Source: Chitinophaga sp. H8 (lineage in GTDB: Bacteria > Bacteroidota > Bacteroidia > Chitinophagales > Chitinophagaceae). Taken from it: a DNA stretch of 64,000 nucleotides. Both the position numbers and the translations under genes were made by a program. The number at the start of each line of letters is the position of its first letter. Within the stretch, counting starts at the first letter, position 1. Below the pieces are notes generated by a model. It worked only from the letters and a program-made list of their open reading frames with translations. It made no database searches and was not told where the DNA came from. The stretch covers positions 558,001 through 622,000 of the forward strand of contig NZ_JBEXAC010000002.1 of the NCBI RefSeq assembly GCF_040567655.1. The letters run 5' to 3'. This document shows, one piece after another, positions 36,573 through 46,189 of this stretch.

Positions 36573-37046
36573 ATGCCGATGTTTTAGGGTGAAAAAAAAG
36601 TTTAGTGATGCTATATCCGGGTTTTATAGGAGCATGTCGTATTTTTATCTATCGCTATAACTACGTGACAAAGCGTGTTTACAACACTACAGTTTTGATA
36701 TCGTTTAATTCCGATAATAACATAAGAGAGAAAAACAAAGTTTGTTCCAATATTGCATAGCCACTTCCTATCAGCATTCTGAATTGCTAAAAGATAGCAC
36801 ATCATACATTACATAGTTGCACAAACCCTTAACAGTAGCGAATTGCATAAATAAACCACTATTACTTAAAACGCTTTATTTATTACCACTCCACCGGTGA
36901 TATTTATTTTCACATTGTAGAAATTGTTGCGCAGCACCTCATTCGGGGAATGTTCATTTTCTGCTATTAGCGAAATTTTAATGAGATTAATTAATGCAGA
37001 TGTAGTAAATTAGATAGCTTCGCGAATATTCTGCTATTTTAACAAC
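36573..37046. other. Intergenic region between the Pro-rich protein and the CHASE3 kinase
   Basis: About 470 AT-rich bases. I see no gene, RNA or repeat. It must hold divergent promoters for both flanking genes, but no clear TTG/TAnnTTTG pair was found. Confidence 0.4.
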
Positions 37047-38498
37047 ATGCACATTTCAGTACATAAAAAGATAAGAGTAGGTTTCTTTATTGCATTTACT
37101 GTAATAGTGGTAGCTTCTATCTTCTCTTACCTCGTCACCAAAAACCTGCTTGATAACGCCAGCCGGCTTAATCATGCAATAGAAGTATCCAAAAGACTGG
37201 AAGTGATCATCAAGCAGTTAAAAGACGCAGAAGCAGCGATACGTGGCTACAATCTTACGCAGGACAGCGTTTTTCTCCATCCCAGCATGGAAAGCCGCAG
37301 TCGTAAAATTGAAAAGGAGTACCTGTTACTAAGGCGGATCACGGCAGATAATCCCCTGCAGCAACATCACCTGGATACCTTGAAACGGTTGTTGGATATA
37401 AAGTATCAGCAATTAAGGATGGGCGAGCAAAAAGACACACAAAAGGGGGAAAAAATATCCGTTAATGAAGGCGAAAGGCTGATGGATCGCATCGACAGAA
37501 AAGTGCAGGAAATGATCCATATCGAGGAGGCCTTATGGCATGAGAAGTCCGAACTATTCCGTTTCTTTTCAGCTATCTGGGTACCTGTCATTTTTATTTC
37601 CTCACTGGTAGCTATTCTGATAGGGGCTTATTCCTATATTACCCTCACCAGGGAGTTTAAATTGCAATTGCATATTGAATCAAGATTAAAATCCTATCAG
37701 CGTGACCTGCAGCAAAACATCAGCCTGCTCAATAAAACCAACCAGGAGCTGGAGCAATTTGCCTATGTAGCTTCTCACGACCTGCAGGAGCCTTTAAGGA
37801 AAATATCCACCTTCAGTGACCGGTTACAGCTTAAATACAAGGAGCAATTGCCTCCGGATGCCTCCCAACTGATAGATAGGATGGTGGGAGCAGTTGCACG
37901 AATGCGGGTGCTTATTAACGACCTGCTTATTTTTTCCAGGGCAGGAAGAATCACCTCAGAAAGTATTACCCCGGTAGACATGTATTCGCTGATACAGGAG
38001 GTGTTAAGTGATCTGGAGGTAGTGCTGGAAGAAAAGAACGTACGGGTTAATTATGATCACCTGCCAGTGATCGAAGGCAGTGCCACGTCTTTCCACCAGT
38101 TGTTTCAGAATATCCTGACCAATGCCATCAAATTTGCACATCCGGACCGGCAGCTGGCCATTAACATCAGCTACCAACTCCTGCCAGGAAAAGCTATCAG
38201 CGTAATAAAGGAAAATCGGGCAGAAGAGATTTTTTGCCGCATCTGCATAGAAGATAATGGGATTGGTTTTGACCAAGCATATGCTGAGCGGATTTTTCTG
38301 ATCTTTCAGCGGTTACATGGTATCAGCGAATATTCAGGTACCGGTATAGGACTGGCCATCTGTAAAAAGATTGTTGATAGCCATAATGGGTATATCATGG
38401 CATATGGCTATCCGGATAAAGGCGCTACTTTTGTAATAATCCTGCCCGTAAATCAATCTAAAAAACATGATCATGAAGAGAAGCACCTTACCGCGTAA
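37047..38498 (+). CDS. CHASE3-domain sensor histidine kinase
   Basis: A 483-residue membrane kinase. Two membrane helices (about residues 10-32 and 175-197) flank a CHASE3 sensor domain. A coiled linker is followed by HisKA (about 235-300) with the phospho-His in VASHDLQEPLRKIS, then the HATPase with QNILTNAIKFA, EDNGIGFDQ and GTGIGLAI. It resembles phytochrome-type cores of two-component systems. The response regulator overlaps its end, and the third gene joins at TAATG, so the three are probably one unit. Confidence 0.92.
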   Translation: MHISVHKKIRVGFFIAFTVIVVASIFSYLVTKNLLDNASRLNHAIEVSKRLEVIIKQLKDAEAAIRGYNLTQDSVFLHPSMESRSRKIEKEYLLLRRITADNPLQQHHLDTLKRLLDIKYQQLRMGEQKDTQKGEKISVNEGERLMDRIDRKVQEMIHIEEALWHEKSELFRFFSAIWVPVIFISSLVAILIGAYSYITLTREFKLQLHIESRLKSYQRDLQQNISLLNKTNQELEQFAYVASHDLQEPLRKISTFSDRLQLKYKEQLPPDASQLIDRMVGAVARMRVLINDLLIFSRAGRITSESITPVDMYSLIQEVLSDLEVVLEEKNVRVNYDHLPVIEGSATSFHQLFQNILTNAIKFAHPDRQLAINISYQLLPGKAISVIKENRAEEIFCRICIEDNGIGFDQAYAERIFLIFQRLHGISEYSGTGIGLAICKKIVDSHNGYIMAYGYPDKGATFVIILPVNQSKKHDHEEKHLTA

Positions 38499-38925
38499 CA
38501 TCCTGATTGCGGATGATGATGCTGACGACCGGGAAATGTTGAAAGCGGCATTTGAGGAAAACAAGTCTTTGCATAATATTTGCTTTGTAGAGGATGGAGA
38601 AGAATTAATGCATTACCTGAATCGCAAAGGTGCCTATACTGATCCGGTCAGCTGGCCATTACCAGGGATCATCATACTTGATCTGAACATGCCCAGAATG
38701 GATGGCTGGGAAGCGCTCAGGAAAATAAAAATGGACGAACAGCTGAAATGCATACCGGTGATCATTCTTTCTACCTCCAAAGCGGAAATGGATGTTCTAA
38801 ACTGCTATGCACTAGGGGTGAATAGCTTTATCATTAAACCCGTTACCTTTAAAGGATTGGTAGAAATTACCCACATGTTAGATAATTACTGGTTTAAAAC
38901 AGCAGAGTTACCCAATATTTGTTAA
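38467..38925 (+). CDS. Single-domain response regulator
   Basis: A 152-residue receiver without output domain. Acidic residues lie in ADDDADD, the phospho-acceptor in GIIILDLNMPRMDG (about residues 74-87), and the conserved Thr and Lys in ILSTSKAE and IIKPVTF. It resembles the CheY-like regulators that follow phytochrome-like kinases. It overlaps the kinase by about 30 bases and ends in TAATG shared with the next gene. It could shuttle phosphate between the two kinases. Confidence 0.92.
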   Translation: MIMKRSTLPRNILIADDDADDREMLKAAFEENKSLHNICFVEDGEELMHYLNRKGAYTDPVSWPLPGIIILDLNMPRMDGWEALRKIKMDEQLKCIPVIILSTSKAEMDVLNCYALGVNSFIIKPVTFKGLVEITHMLDNYWFKTAELPNIC

Positions 38926-40361
38926 TGGAAAAGCCTGTTCATATTTTAATGATAGATGATGACGAGGATGACTTCTTCCTCGTTAGTGAATTGTTGAGGG
39001 ACATTTCCCCGGATCAATATATCATTAACTGGGCCCCCACCTATGCCAAAGGATTAGAAGAAATAGAACAACATCAACACGATATATACCTGGTAGATTA
39101 TAGACTGGGCCCCTATACAGGTATCGATATTCTTCACCGCTTTCAGGAATTACAACTTAAAGCACCCATTATCATGCTTACAGGTAAAGGCGATTATGCC
39201 ATTGACCGGGAAGCTATGATGGCAGGTGCATATGATTACCTGGTGAAAGGGGAAATAAATGCTGACCAGCTGGAAAGGGCTATCCGCTACGCTTTAGACG
39301 AAGCGAATCATTTACGCATTATAGAAGAAAGTGAACGGAAATACTTCGGTATCTTTGAAAAAGCACATGACCTGATTATACTGGCAGATTGTGATAAAAA
39401 CATTATTGATGCCAACCCAGCTGCACTACGTATATTAAACTACCCGAAAAAAGAATTGATTGGCCTGCATTTGAAAGACCTTTTCTGGCAAGAGCAGCAA
39501 AGCGAAGATTTCCTGGAACACATATGCGATGAAAGCGCTTCCGGACAACTGGAATATGATTTCAAAACCAAGCATGGAAAAAAGCTGGATGTACTGGTGA
39601 ATGCCGTCATGCTGGATGAAGCTGCTCAGATATTTTTATGCGTAGTACAGGATGTTACTGATAAAAAAAGAGAAGAGCAAGAAAAACAACATTATGAAAA
39701 GTTCGTCATTACCGGACGAATTGCCCGGGTAATAGCACATGAAGTAAGAAACCCGCTGACGAATATATTACTGGCTGTAAGCCAGTTTAAACAGGAGTCC
39801 TCCGTCCCCAATGACACGGACACGTATGTGGAGATCATTGAAAGAAACTGTACCCGCATAAACCAGTTGATTACAGAACTACTGCACTCTACCCGTATGA
39901 TAGAACTACATACCCAATCCGTAGGAGTGAATAATCTGATTGAAAAAACACTGGAACTTGCGCAGGACAGGCTACAACTCAATGAAATAAAAGTATATAA
40001 ACAACTGCTTGATCAGGATATACTCATCACAGTGGATGCCGAAAAAGTAGTGATTGCGTTGCTAAATATTATCATCAACGCTATTGAAGCAATGACACCA
40101 GGTAAAGGTATATTGACCATTAACCTTACTCATAAAAAAGATAAAATGTTATTGCAAATAGGAGATAATGGCCCTGGTATTCCTGAAACTACCAAAGCCA
40201 AATTATTTGATCCTTTCTTTACCAGCAAACCCAAAGGAACCGGCCTTGGGCTTACCAGCACACAAAATATCCTGCAAAATCATAAGAGTACTATTCATGT
40301 AGATAGTGAGCCGGGGCAGGGCACCACGTTCAGCATTACCTTTCCACTTCCGGGTAAATAA
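38925..40361 (+). CDS. Hybrid receiver-PAS-histidine kinase
   Basis: A 478-residue cytosolic protein with an unusual order. An N-terminal receiver (about residues 1-125, phospho-Asp in DIYLVDYRLGPYTG) is followed by a PAS domain (about 135-250), HisKA (about 265-330, phospho-His in VIAHEVRNPLTNI) and HATPase (GDNGPGIP, GTGLGLTS). The receiver may accept phosphate from the upstream regulator and gate the kinase. I chose the ATG at 38925 that shares TAATG with the previous stop; a TTG two codons upstream is less likely. Confidence 0.9.
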   Translation: MEKPVHILMIDDDEDDFFLVSELLRDISPDQYIINWAPTYAKGLEEIEQHQHDIYLVDYRLGPYTGIDILHRFQELQLKAPIIMLTGKGDYAIDREAMMAGAYDYLVKGEINADQLERAIRYALDEANHLRIIEESERKYFGIFEKAHDLIILADCDKNIIDANPAALRILNYPKKELIGLHLKDLFWQEQQSEDFLEHICDESASGQLEYDFKTKHGKKLDVLVNAVMLDEAAQIFLCVVQDVTDKKREEQEKQHYEKFVITGRIARVIAHEVRNPLTNILLAVSQFKQESSVPNDTDTYVEIIERNCTRINQLITELLHSTRMIELHTQSVGVNNLIEKTLELAQDRLQLNEIKVYKQLLDQDILITVDAEKVVIALLNIIINAIEAMTPGKGILTINLTHKKDKMLLQIGDNGPGIPETTKAKLFDPFFTSKPKGTGLGLTSTQNILQNHKSTIHVDSEPGQGTTFSITFPLPGK

Positions 40362-40367
40362 ATACGC

Positions 40368-40844
40368 CTATTGTGGTTTTCTGGTAGCTTCCGCTGCTTT
40401 TGCGGCAGCGTTGTTAATGGCTTCTTCCACAGAATGAGATTCTTTTACATTCATTTTTACTTTTGTTTCTTCTGCCAGCAAACAATAGTACTTATGCAAT
40501 ACATCCAGCTCCTCCTCTGTCAGATCCTCTACAACAATTAACCGGTTACTTGCAGGTTTGGATGCTGCAATCAATTCATTCAATTTAAGGTGTAATGATT
40601 TTGAATCTTTATTCTGGGACTTCTGAATTACAAATACCATTAAAAAAGTTACAATAGTAGTTCCTGTATTAATAACAAGCTGCCAGGTATCCGAATAATG
40701 AAACAACGGTCCTGTAATTCCCCATACCAGAATAGTAAGTAATGCAGTAAAAAAAGCCCAAGGGCTGCCAGTAGCTGTAATTACTTTTCCGGAAAAATTT
40801 TCAAAGAAATTTCCTTTGGGTACAGCATCCGGATACTTTTTCAT
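40368..40844 (-). CDS. Low-affinity iron permease family protein
   Basis: A 158-residue membrane protein of the small bacterial group related to yeast Fet4. Two hydrophobic helices (about residues 27-46 and 57-76) carry [16 protein letters not shown] and [19 protein letters not shown]. The C-terminal half is a soluble helical domain. Metal transport is suggested only by family. It converges with the hybrid kinase gene, six bases away. A sigma-54-type promoter lies 52 bases before its start, next to a sigma-54 activator gene. Confidence 0.8.
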   Translation of the reverse strand: MKKYPDAVPKGNFFENFSGKVITATGSPWAFFTALLTILVWGITGPLFHYSDTWQLVINTGTTIVTFLMVFVIQKSQNKDSKSLHLKLNELIAASKPASNRLIVVEDLTEEELDVLHKYYCLLAEETKVKMNVKESHSVEEAINNAAAKAAEATRKPQ

Positions 40845-40895
40845 AGCCTGATGTTTTTACATGTAATCAAATCGCATCGCATTATTTATTACAAG

Positions 40896-40911
40896 AGCAA
40901 ATCATGTACCA
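40896..40911 (-). promoter_or_regulatory. Sigma-54 (-24/-12) promoter of the iron-permease-like gene
   Basis: On the minus strand TGGTACATGATTTGCT has GG and GC ten bases apart and TTGC at -12. Only two of the consensus positions differ. The start site is expected near 40885, about 40 bases before the ATG. Confidence 0.6.
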
Positions 40912-40927
40912 TAGCGCTATTAAATAA

Positions 40928-40961
40928 AAGTACCCCATACCTTTTCAGGTATGGGGTACTT
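40928..40961 (-). terminator. Terminator of the second sigma-54 regulator gene
   Basis: AAGTACCCCATACC and GGTATGGGGTACTT form a perfect 14-bp stem with a 6-nt loop, followed by T-rich sequence on the minus strand, 23 bases past the stop. Confidence 0.85.
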
Positions 40962-40983
40962 AACGGCACATATAAAATGTGAA

Positions 40984-42420
40984 TTAATAATTTATATTCA
41001 GTAACCTCAATTTGTTATATAAAGTTTTACGATCAATGTTTAACAATTGTGCTGCCTTGGTCTTATTATATTTCACCTCTTTCAGTACGTTAATAATCTT
41101 ATTGTATTCTGCCTGCAATGCAACTGTTTTCAGATCGTTATCATTCGCCTGCATAACAAGTTCTCCTGTTGCCTGCCGGTCATTATCAAAACTCTGGCTG
41201 AAAGATTCTTTCATTTCCAATGGCAGCGCAGACATTGTAATATCTTCATGCTCCGGCGTAAGCAGACAGGCGCGACGAATTACATTTTTAAGTTCCCGGA
41301 TATTACCAGGCCAATTATACTGTTGAAAACATTCCCATACTTCTGCTGAAATTTTACCACATTTCTTTTGCAGCTCCTTTTCTACCTGATGAACAAAAGA
41401 AGTGATAAACAACTGAAGGTCTTCATTCCGTTCTCTCAATGGTGGAATGTAAATTGTAAATTCATTAAAGCGATGAAACAGATCTTCCCTGAATTTACCA
41501 CGTTGTACAGACTCGGATAATTTTTCATTGGAGGCAACAATGATACGCACATCAATAGGAATTTCTTTCATACTACCTACACGGCGTATTACTTTTTCCT
41601 GTATTACCCGAAGTAGGGCAACTTGTATATCATAAGAAAGATTTGATACTTCATCCAGGAACAAAGTTCCGCCTTGTGCCTGCTCGAAAGCACCTACTTT
41701 GGTATTAATAGCTCCGGTAAATGATCCTTTTTCGTGTCCGAAAAGCTCGCTGGCGGCCAGTTCTTTGGAAAGGCTGCCACAGTCCAGTGCTACAAAAGGC
41801 TGGTTATGTCTTTTACTATGATGATGAATAAGGTGGGCTACCGATTCTTTACCAGTTCCTGTTTCACCAAAAATGATCACACAATAATCGGTAGGAGCTA
41901 CCAGCTTTATTTGTCTGATAAGTTCCTTTGCACCGGCACTCTCACCGTATACGTACTTATCTGTTTTGCCCGTACTATCTCTGGCCAGCAGCGACTCCCT
42001 GGCTTCCGGCGCGCTACCGGCATCTACAGGCTGCACAGCAGAACGTTCCAGCTCTGCCTGCTTATGGGCAAATGCTTTATGTACCAGGCTCAGGATTTCA
42101 TCAGGATAAAGCGGTTTTGAAAGATAGTCATATGCGCCATTCTTCACCATTTCCACTGCAATCCTTACATCCGTATACCCCGTAATAATAATTACGATAG
42201 TATGCGGATTCAATTGACGGATATCCTGCAACAACTGCGCTCCATCCGTATCTTTCAGGCGATAATCGCACAATACAAGATCAAAGGTCTTTTCTTTCAT
42301 CATTTTCAGGGCAGCATTACCAGACATAGTACTCTCTACCTGAAAGCCATGCTTACCTAAAAACTTACTTAGTAACGTACAGATATTGATCTCATCATCT
42401 ATTATCAATATATTTTTCAT
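40984..42420 (-). CDS. Sigma-54-dependent response regulator, NtrC family (second of three)
   Basis: A 478-residue activator. Receiver: IIDDEIN and [16 protein letters not shown]+: GETGTGKE, contact loop GSFTGA, Walker [13 protein letters not shown]. Fis-type helix-turn-helix: [18 protein letters not shown] linker of about 60 residues precedes the HTH. The iron-permease-like gene beyond its terminator has a sigma-54 promoter and may be its target. It follows a CheY-like regulator and the glycosyltransferase on the same strand. Confidence 0.94.
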   Translation of the reverse strand: MKNILIIDDEINICTLLSKFLGKHGFQVESTMSGNAALKMMKEKTFDLVLCDYRLKDTDGAQLLQDIRQLNPHTIVIIITGYTDVRIAVEMVKNGAYDYLSKPLYPDEILSLVHKAFAHKQAELERSAVQPVDAGSAPEARESLLARDSTGKTDKYVYGESAGAKELIRQIKLVAPTDYCVIIFGETGTGKESVAHLIHHHSKRHNQPFVALDCGSLSKELAASELFGHEKGSFTGAINTKVGAFEQAQGGTLFLDEVSNLSYDIQVALLRVIQEKVIRRVGSMKEIPIDVRIIVASNEKLSESVQRGKFREDLFHRFNEFTIYIPPLRERNEDLQLFITSFVHQVEKELQKKCGKISAEVWECFQQYNWPGNIRELKNVIRRACLLTPEHEDITMSALPLEMKESFSQSFDNDRQATGELVMQANDNDLKTVALQAEYNKIINVLKEVKYNKTKAAQLLNIDRKTLYNKLRLLNINY

Positions 42421-42479
42421 AAAATATATATGGTGTTTGGCAACAGCTTACTAAATTTACTAATAAAAAAGCAGGCTGA

Positions 42480-42842
42480 CTAACTTTTAATACTGTTTAT
42501 TAACTCATCTAAATTCTTCACACTAAATGGTTTAGCCAGGAAAAAGGCCGCCCCTGCACCCAAAGCCTTTTGCTTTTCCATCCCATTATCATAAGCGCTG
42601 ATAGTAATCACAGGCAATGTGGGACACTTTTGCTTTATTGCGGGCAGCGCATCCAGTCCGGACCCATCCGGCAAGTGAATATCCAGGAAAAGGATATCAG
42701 GTTGCTGACGCTGAATAGATTTCATTCCTTCTCCCAGTGCATGAACATATTTTACATTATATCCATGCCTCACCAAACTTAACTGCAATAACCTGCATAT
42801 ATCCGGTTCATCATCTATTATCAGTATAGAGGGTCCTTTCAT
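42480..42842 (-). CDS. Single-domain response regulator
   Basis: A 120-residue receiver: IIDDEPDI at the N-terminus, phospho-Asp in ILFLDIHLPDGSG, Thr in VITISAYD, Lys in FLAKPFSV. There is no output domain. I chose the ATG at 42842 (MKGPSILIIDDE); upstream frame sequence overlaps the glycosyltransferase end. It sits between the glycosyltransferase (7 bases away) and the sigma-54 regulator, likely one transcript. Confidence 0.9.
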   Translation of the reverse strand: MKGPSILIIDDEPDICRLLQLSLVRHGYNVKYVHALGEGMKSIQRQQPDILFLDIHLPDGSGLDALPAIKQKCPTLPVITISAYDNGMEKQKALGAGAAFFLAKPFSVKNLDELINSIKS

Positions 42843-42849
42843 TCCATAA

Positions 42850-45120
42850 TTAGTTGAAACTAAGCCTGGCTGGTCCCACGCCGACTTCTTTAGCTGTAAC
42901 ATGTTTATGTTTATTCCATTGTTCCATCAATAACCTCGCAATTAAATAACAAACTGTTGATTCCGCTCCCTGATTCTGGTTTACATTGGTCTTCTCCAAA
43001 CCATCATAACAACCATAGGTCAAGGGGTTGTAAATTAATTGTTTCAGGTGATTATTCCCAAGATACCAGCTGAATGCCACACGCATCTTTTCCAGGTATT
43101 CCGGATTTCCGGTAGCCTGGTAAAAGGCGTGCTGAGCCAGCATAGTGTAAGCTACTTCTATAGATTGTTCTCCACCATCCTGGGTTGCCATATCATCTTT
43201 ATGAAACCAGGTTTTATTGCTGATCATTTTCATATGGTTACTGGTAAATGTCTTACTGCAAAGAAATGCAAAGCTTTCTTCCGCTGTGGTACGGAATGCT
43301 GTGATACCTGTTATCTGGTAAGCCATGATCATAGCTTCGGGTAATACAGCATTGCCATAGGTTATCGCACATTCAAACCATTTCCAGTTACTGTCTGCCT
43401 CAGCCAGATAAGCATTGTGCAAACGGGTAGCAAGGTTTTGCAAAATATCTGCGGCAATACCGCCTTTTTTATACTGCAGGAAATAATACAACCCTTTAAT
43501 TGCAAAGGCCATAGCACGTGGAGAAGTAAGGCCTCCCATCCATCTTAAACTATCCCTGAATAAGGAATAGGCCTCCTGCACTACGTCCTGGGGCAAATTA
43601 GCATGGTTAGACAGTGTATATCCCAATGCCCATACTGTACGTCCATTTGAGTCCTCCAGGTTTACCTCAGCGTTTGAAGCTGAAAAAGAGCCTCCGATAT
43701 CAACGTAATTCAGAAACCTCCCTGCAGCCGTTTTGCAATGCCCGATAAAGGCAACATACTTGCGGGCCAATGAGCTGATATAAGCACTGGGTTTTACCTC
43801 TTTTGCATACATGCACATCACAATCAAGGCGCGGGCATTATCATCCAGTGTATAACCTGAAGAGAGATCAGGTACGTCATGTTTTGAAAACTGTATCATA
43901 CCAAACTCATCTGTCATCCGGTCAATATGATCGAGGTAAACAGGTGGCAGGTTCGGCTGAAGCATGTTTTCTTCTGCAAGAATATCTGCAAAAACGGCCA
44001 TATGGGCAATCGCCACATTATCCCAGATGGAATTACGTGTTTTATCAATTGCATTCAGGCTCATACTATGGCGCAGGTCCGGATCACCGAGCAAACGCAT
44101 AGCACATGCTGCCAGTTGCTCATCATTCTTAAAATCAATCAAACAACCACATCCCTCATCCAGCATTTCCTTAGCCTGTACAAAAGCAGTTGAAATAACC
44201 GGACAGCCAGCACTCATAGCATATACAAATGTGCCACTTACCGCCTGGTGTGGGTCTATGGAAGTAAACAGATAAATATCCGTGATCGCTAAATAATCCA
44301 GTAAAGTTTCAAGAGACAAATAGGAGTTTACAAATCTTATATTATTCTCCAGCCCGTATTCCGCTACTAATCCCATCAGATGCTCCCGGTATTTTTCCCC
44401 TTCCCGGCTTAATATGGTGGGATGCGTTTTCCCAAGAATAAGATACACCGCATCCGGAAACCGCTGTACCACCTTTCTCATAGCCTTTATACCTGTTTCC
44501 AGCCCCTTGTTTTCACTCAATAAACCAAAAGTGCTTAATACCAGTTTATCCGCTAAACCATATTGTTTTTTAAGCACCTGAACATCTTCTACAATGTGGG
44601 CATGCGTACCATGTGGAATATGTACAATTTTTTCTGCAGACAACTGATACACATCTTTCAACAGATGGGCCGAAGATTTTGTCATTACAACCACCTTACT
44701 GGCCAGTGCTCCGATAAGACTCACCACCTTCAGGCACTTATTATCTGGAAAGGGTAATACAGTATGAAACCTTACAATAAATGGCTTGTCCAGCAATGAC
44801 AGCATCGCCAGTAAATTATGTCCATAGTCTCCTCCATACAAACCAAATTCATGTTCAAAGCATAACAAATCTATCTGTGGGTTTGCATTGATTTTATGCG
44901 CCAGCGCGATACAGTCATCTATGTCAAAAGGATTAACCGTATGCGTGACCGGGTGTATTATTTTAGCTGCAGGCTTGCCCGATTCCGACAAGGCGCAGAT
45001 TTCTATATTCAATTTTCCTGCAAACGTTTTATGCAGGGAGTTCACTAAATCCTGGGCAAAAGTAGCAATGCCACACTCACGAGGTGGGAAGGATGTAACA
45101 AAAAGCAAGGTTTTATTCAT
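42850..45120 (-). CDS. GT-B glycosyltransferase (GT4-like) with C-terminal helical toroid domain
   Basis: A 756-residue protein. The N-terminal half (about 1-380) is a GT-B glycosyltransferase: FVTSFPPRECGIATFAQDL in two parts at the start, HEFGLYGGDYG near 85, VLSTFGLLSENKGLETG near 203 and AMSAGCPVISTAF near 297. The C-terminal half (about 390-740) is all-helical with repeats such as ALGYTLSN and ECAITYGNAVLPEAM, like (alpha/alpha)6 glycosidase folds, so it may trim or bind glycan. It probably builds or modifies a glycan at the inner membrane. Substrate unknown. Confidence 0.82.
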   Translation of the reverse strand: MNKTLLFVTSFPPRECGIATFAQDLVNSLHKTFAGKLNIEICALSESGKPAAKIIHPVTHTVNPFDIDDCIALAHKINANPQIDLLCFEHEFGLYGGDYGHNLLAMLSLLDKPFIVRFHTVLPFPDNKCLKVVSLIGALASKVVVMTKSSAHLLKDVYQLSAEKIVHIPHGTHAHIVEDVQVLKKQYGLADKLVLSTFGLLSENKGLETGIKAMRKVVQRFPDAVYLILGKTHPTILSREGEKYREHLMGLVAEYGLENNIRFVNSYLSLETLLDYLAITDIYLFTSIDPHQAVSGTFVYAMSAGCPVISTAFVQAKEMLDEGCGCLIDFKNDEQLAACAMRLLGDPDLRHSMSLNAIDKTRNSIWDNVAIAHMAVFADILAEENMLQPNLPPVYLDHIDRMTDEFGMIQFSKHDVPDLSSGYTLDDNARALIVMCMYAKEVKPSAYISSLARKYVAFIGHCKTAAGRFLNYVDIGGSFSASNAEVNLEDSNGRTVWALGYTLSNHANLPQDVVQEAYSLFRDSLRWMGGLTSPRAMAFAIKGLYYFLQYKKGGIAADILQNLATRLHNAYLAEADSNWKWFECAITYGNAVLPEAMIMAYQITGITAFRTTAEESFAFLCSKTFTSNHMKMISNKTWFHKDDMATQDGGEQSIEVAYTMLAQHAFYQATGNPEYLEKMRVAFSWYLGNNHLKQLIYNPLTYGCYDGLEKTNVNQNQGAESTVCYLIARLLMEQWNKHKHVTAKEVGVGPARLSFN

Positions 45121-45919
45121 TGATTATATAGTTTTAGTCCTTACAATCCCGATATAACAAACACGGTATACCGGGAACAAATTCTTCAAATATCACTCCA
45201 AACGTACCAGTAAAGGTTTCGGAGGTATTGCATTTTCCAAGTGTGGAAATATCTTCCCATTTATGCCCAATACTCCACAACAATGCCAGGACAATTCTGT
45301 CCAATCACATATGGTGGAATTAGCAGTAAAAAATAAAACGCACTATGGGGGGTCGAGGATGATGGGTTGCTCTCTATCAAAAACGGAGTAATACCTGAAA
45401 ATTTCTGAATCACTGAAGATACGAAATTTTTAGCGCTTGTCCAATTACATGGATTTGATGGCACCGGGGTAAAGGTGCAAAAAATAGCCATTAACTTTTA
45501 ATTCACATAAAGGAGTATCATTTATTGTTGATATTTTTTCACCTTTATTTAAAGTGGCAGCTATTGGATGGCTGCAACGGCGGATCAACCCTATATTGTT
45601 ACTTCTGCTAATAATAAAGGGTAAAACAAGCATAGATACTGTAAAAACAACACTATCAGATATATCACACGTATGTATTACATAATATTTACAGTATCAT
45701 TTTGTCAATCTTTATCATGCTGCCTGTATACTGTTTTTTCTTTAGCAAAATTTGTCTATTTTAGCTATTAGCAGAACTTTTATTGTCATTTTAAGTTATG
45801 TTATTATTAAATTTTCAGCGGTTACAACCATATCCATTCCACCATTAGCAATCTCCCAACGCAATTGCGGCAGCGGCAAGCAATGGGTTTTTAATCACGA
45901 TCAATGAAAACTAGAGCTC
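45121..45919. other. Long intergenic region with nothing recognised
   Basis: About 800 AT-rich bases with short random ORFs on both strands. I see no repeats, RNA motif or pseudogene remnant. The left part must hold the glycosyltransferase promoter. Confidence 0.4.
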
Positions 45920-46189
45920 ATGAGAAACTTATCCTGCACATTCGACATTAATGGTATTACTAAGAAAGTAACATTAAGAAAAGTTCCTAAAGAGCGGAAA
46001 TTCCTGGTACAATATGATGGAAATGAAACGGAATACATCATTACAGAAAAGAACGATGTAAAGTACATGCATGGTCCTGTACCTGAAACAACACTAGGCG
46101 TGCGCATTCAGTGGATGATTATGCATTATTTTTCAAACACCAAGCCTGTCAGCACTACGCCGAGGAAGATGTCCAAAAGACTTATATAA
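45920..46189 (+). CDS. Small hypothetical protein
   Basis: An 89-residue protein, basic at both ends, with strand-like segments CTFDINGITKKVTL and KFLVQYDGNETEYII and a helix near WMIMHYFS. No signal peptide or known motif. The compositional bias fits a real gene, and the last eight bases overlap gpsA on the other strand. Function unknown; coding status is probable but not certain. Confidence 0.55.
   Translation: MRNLSCTFDINGITKKVTLRKVPKERKFLVQYDGNETEYIITEKNDVKYMHGPVPETTLGVRIQWMIMHYFSNTKPVSTTPRKMSKRLI

Noticed and set aside
36758..36773. Possible sigma-54 site AGGAAGTGGCTATGCA on the minus strand
   Set aside because: Four consensus mismatches and nearly 200 bases from the nearest start codon.
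45261..45633. Short minus-strand ORFs in the 800-base gap after the glycosyltransferase
   Set aside because: No motifs, poor composition and overlapping frames; treated as chance ORFs.
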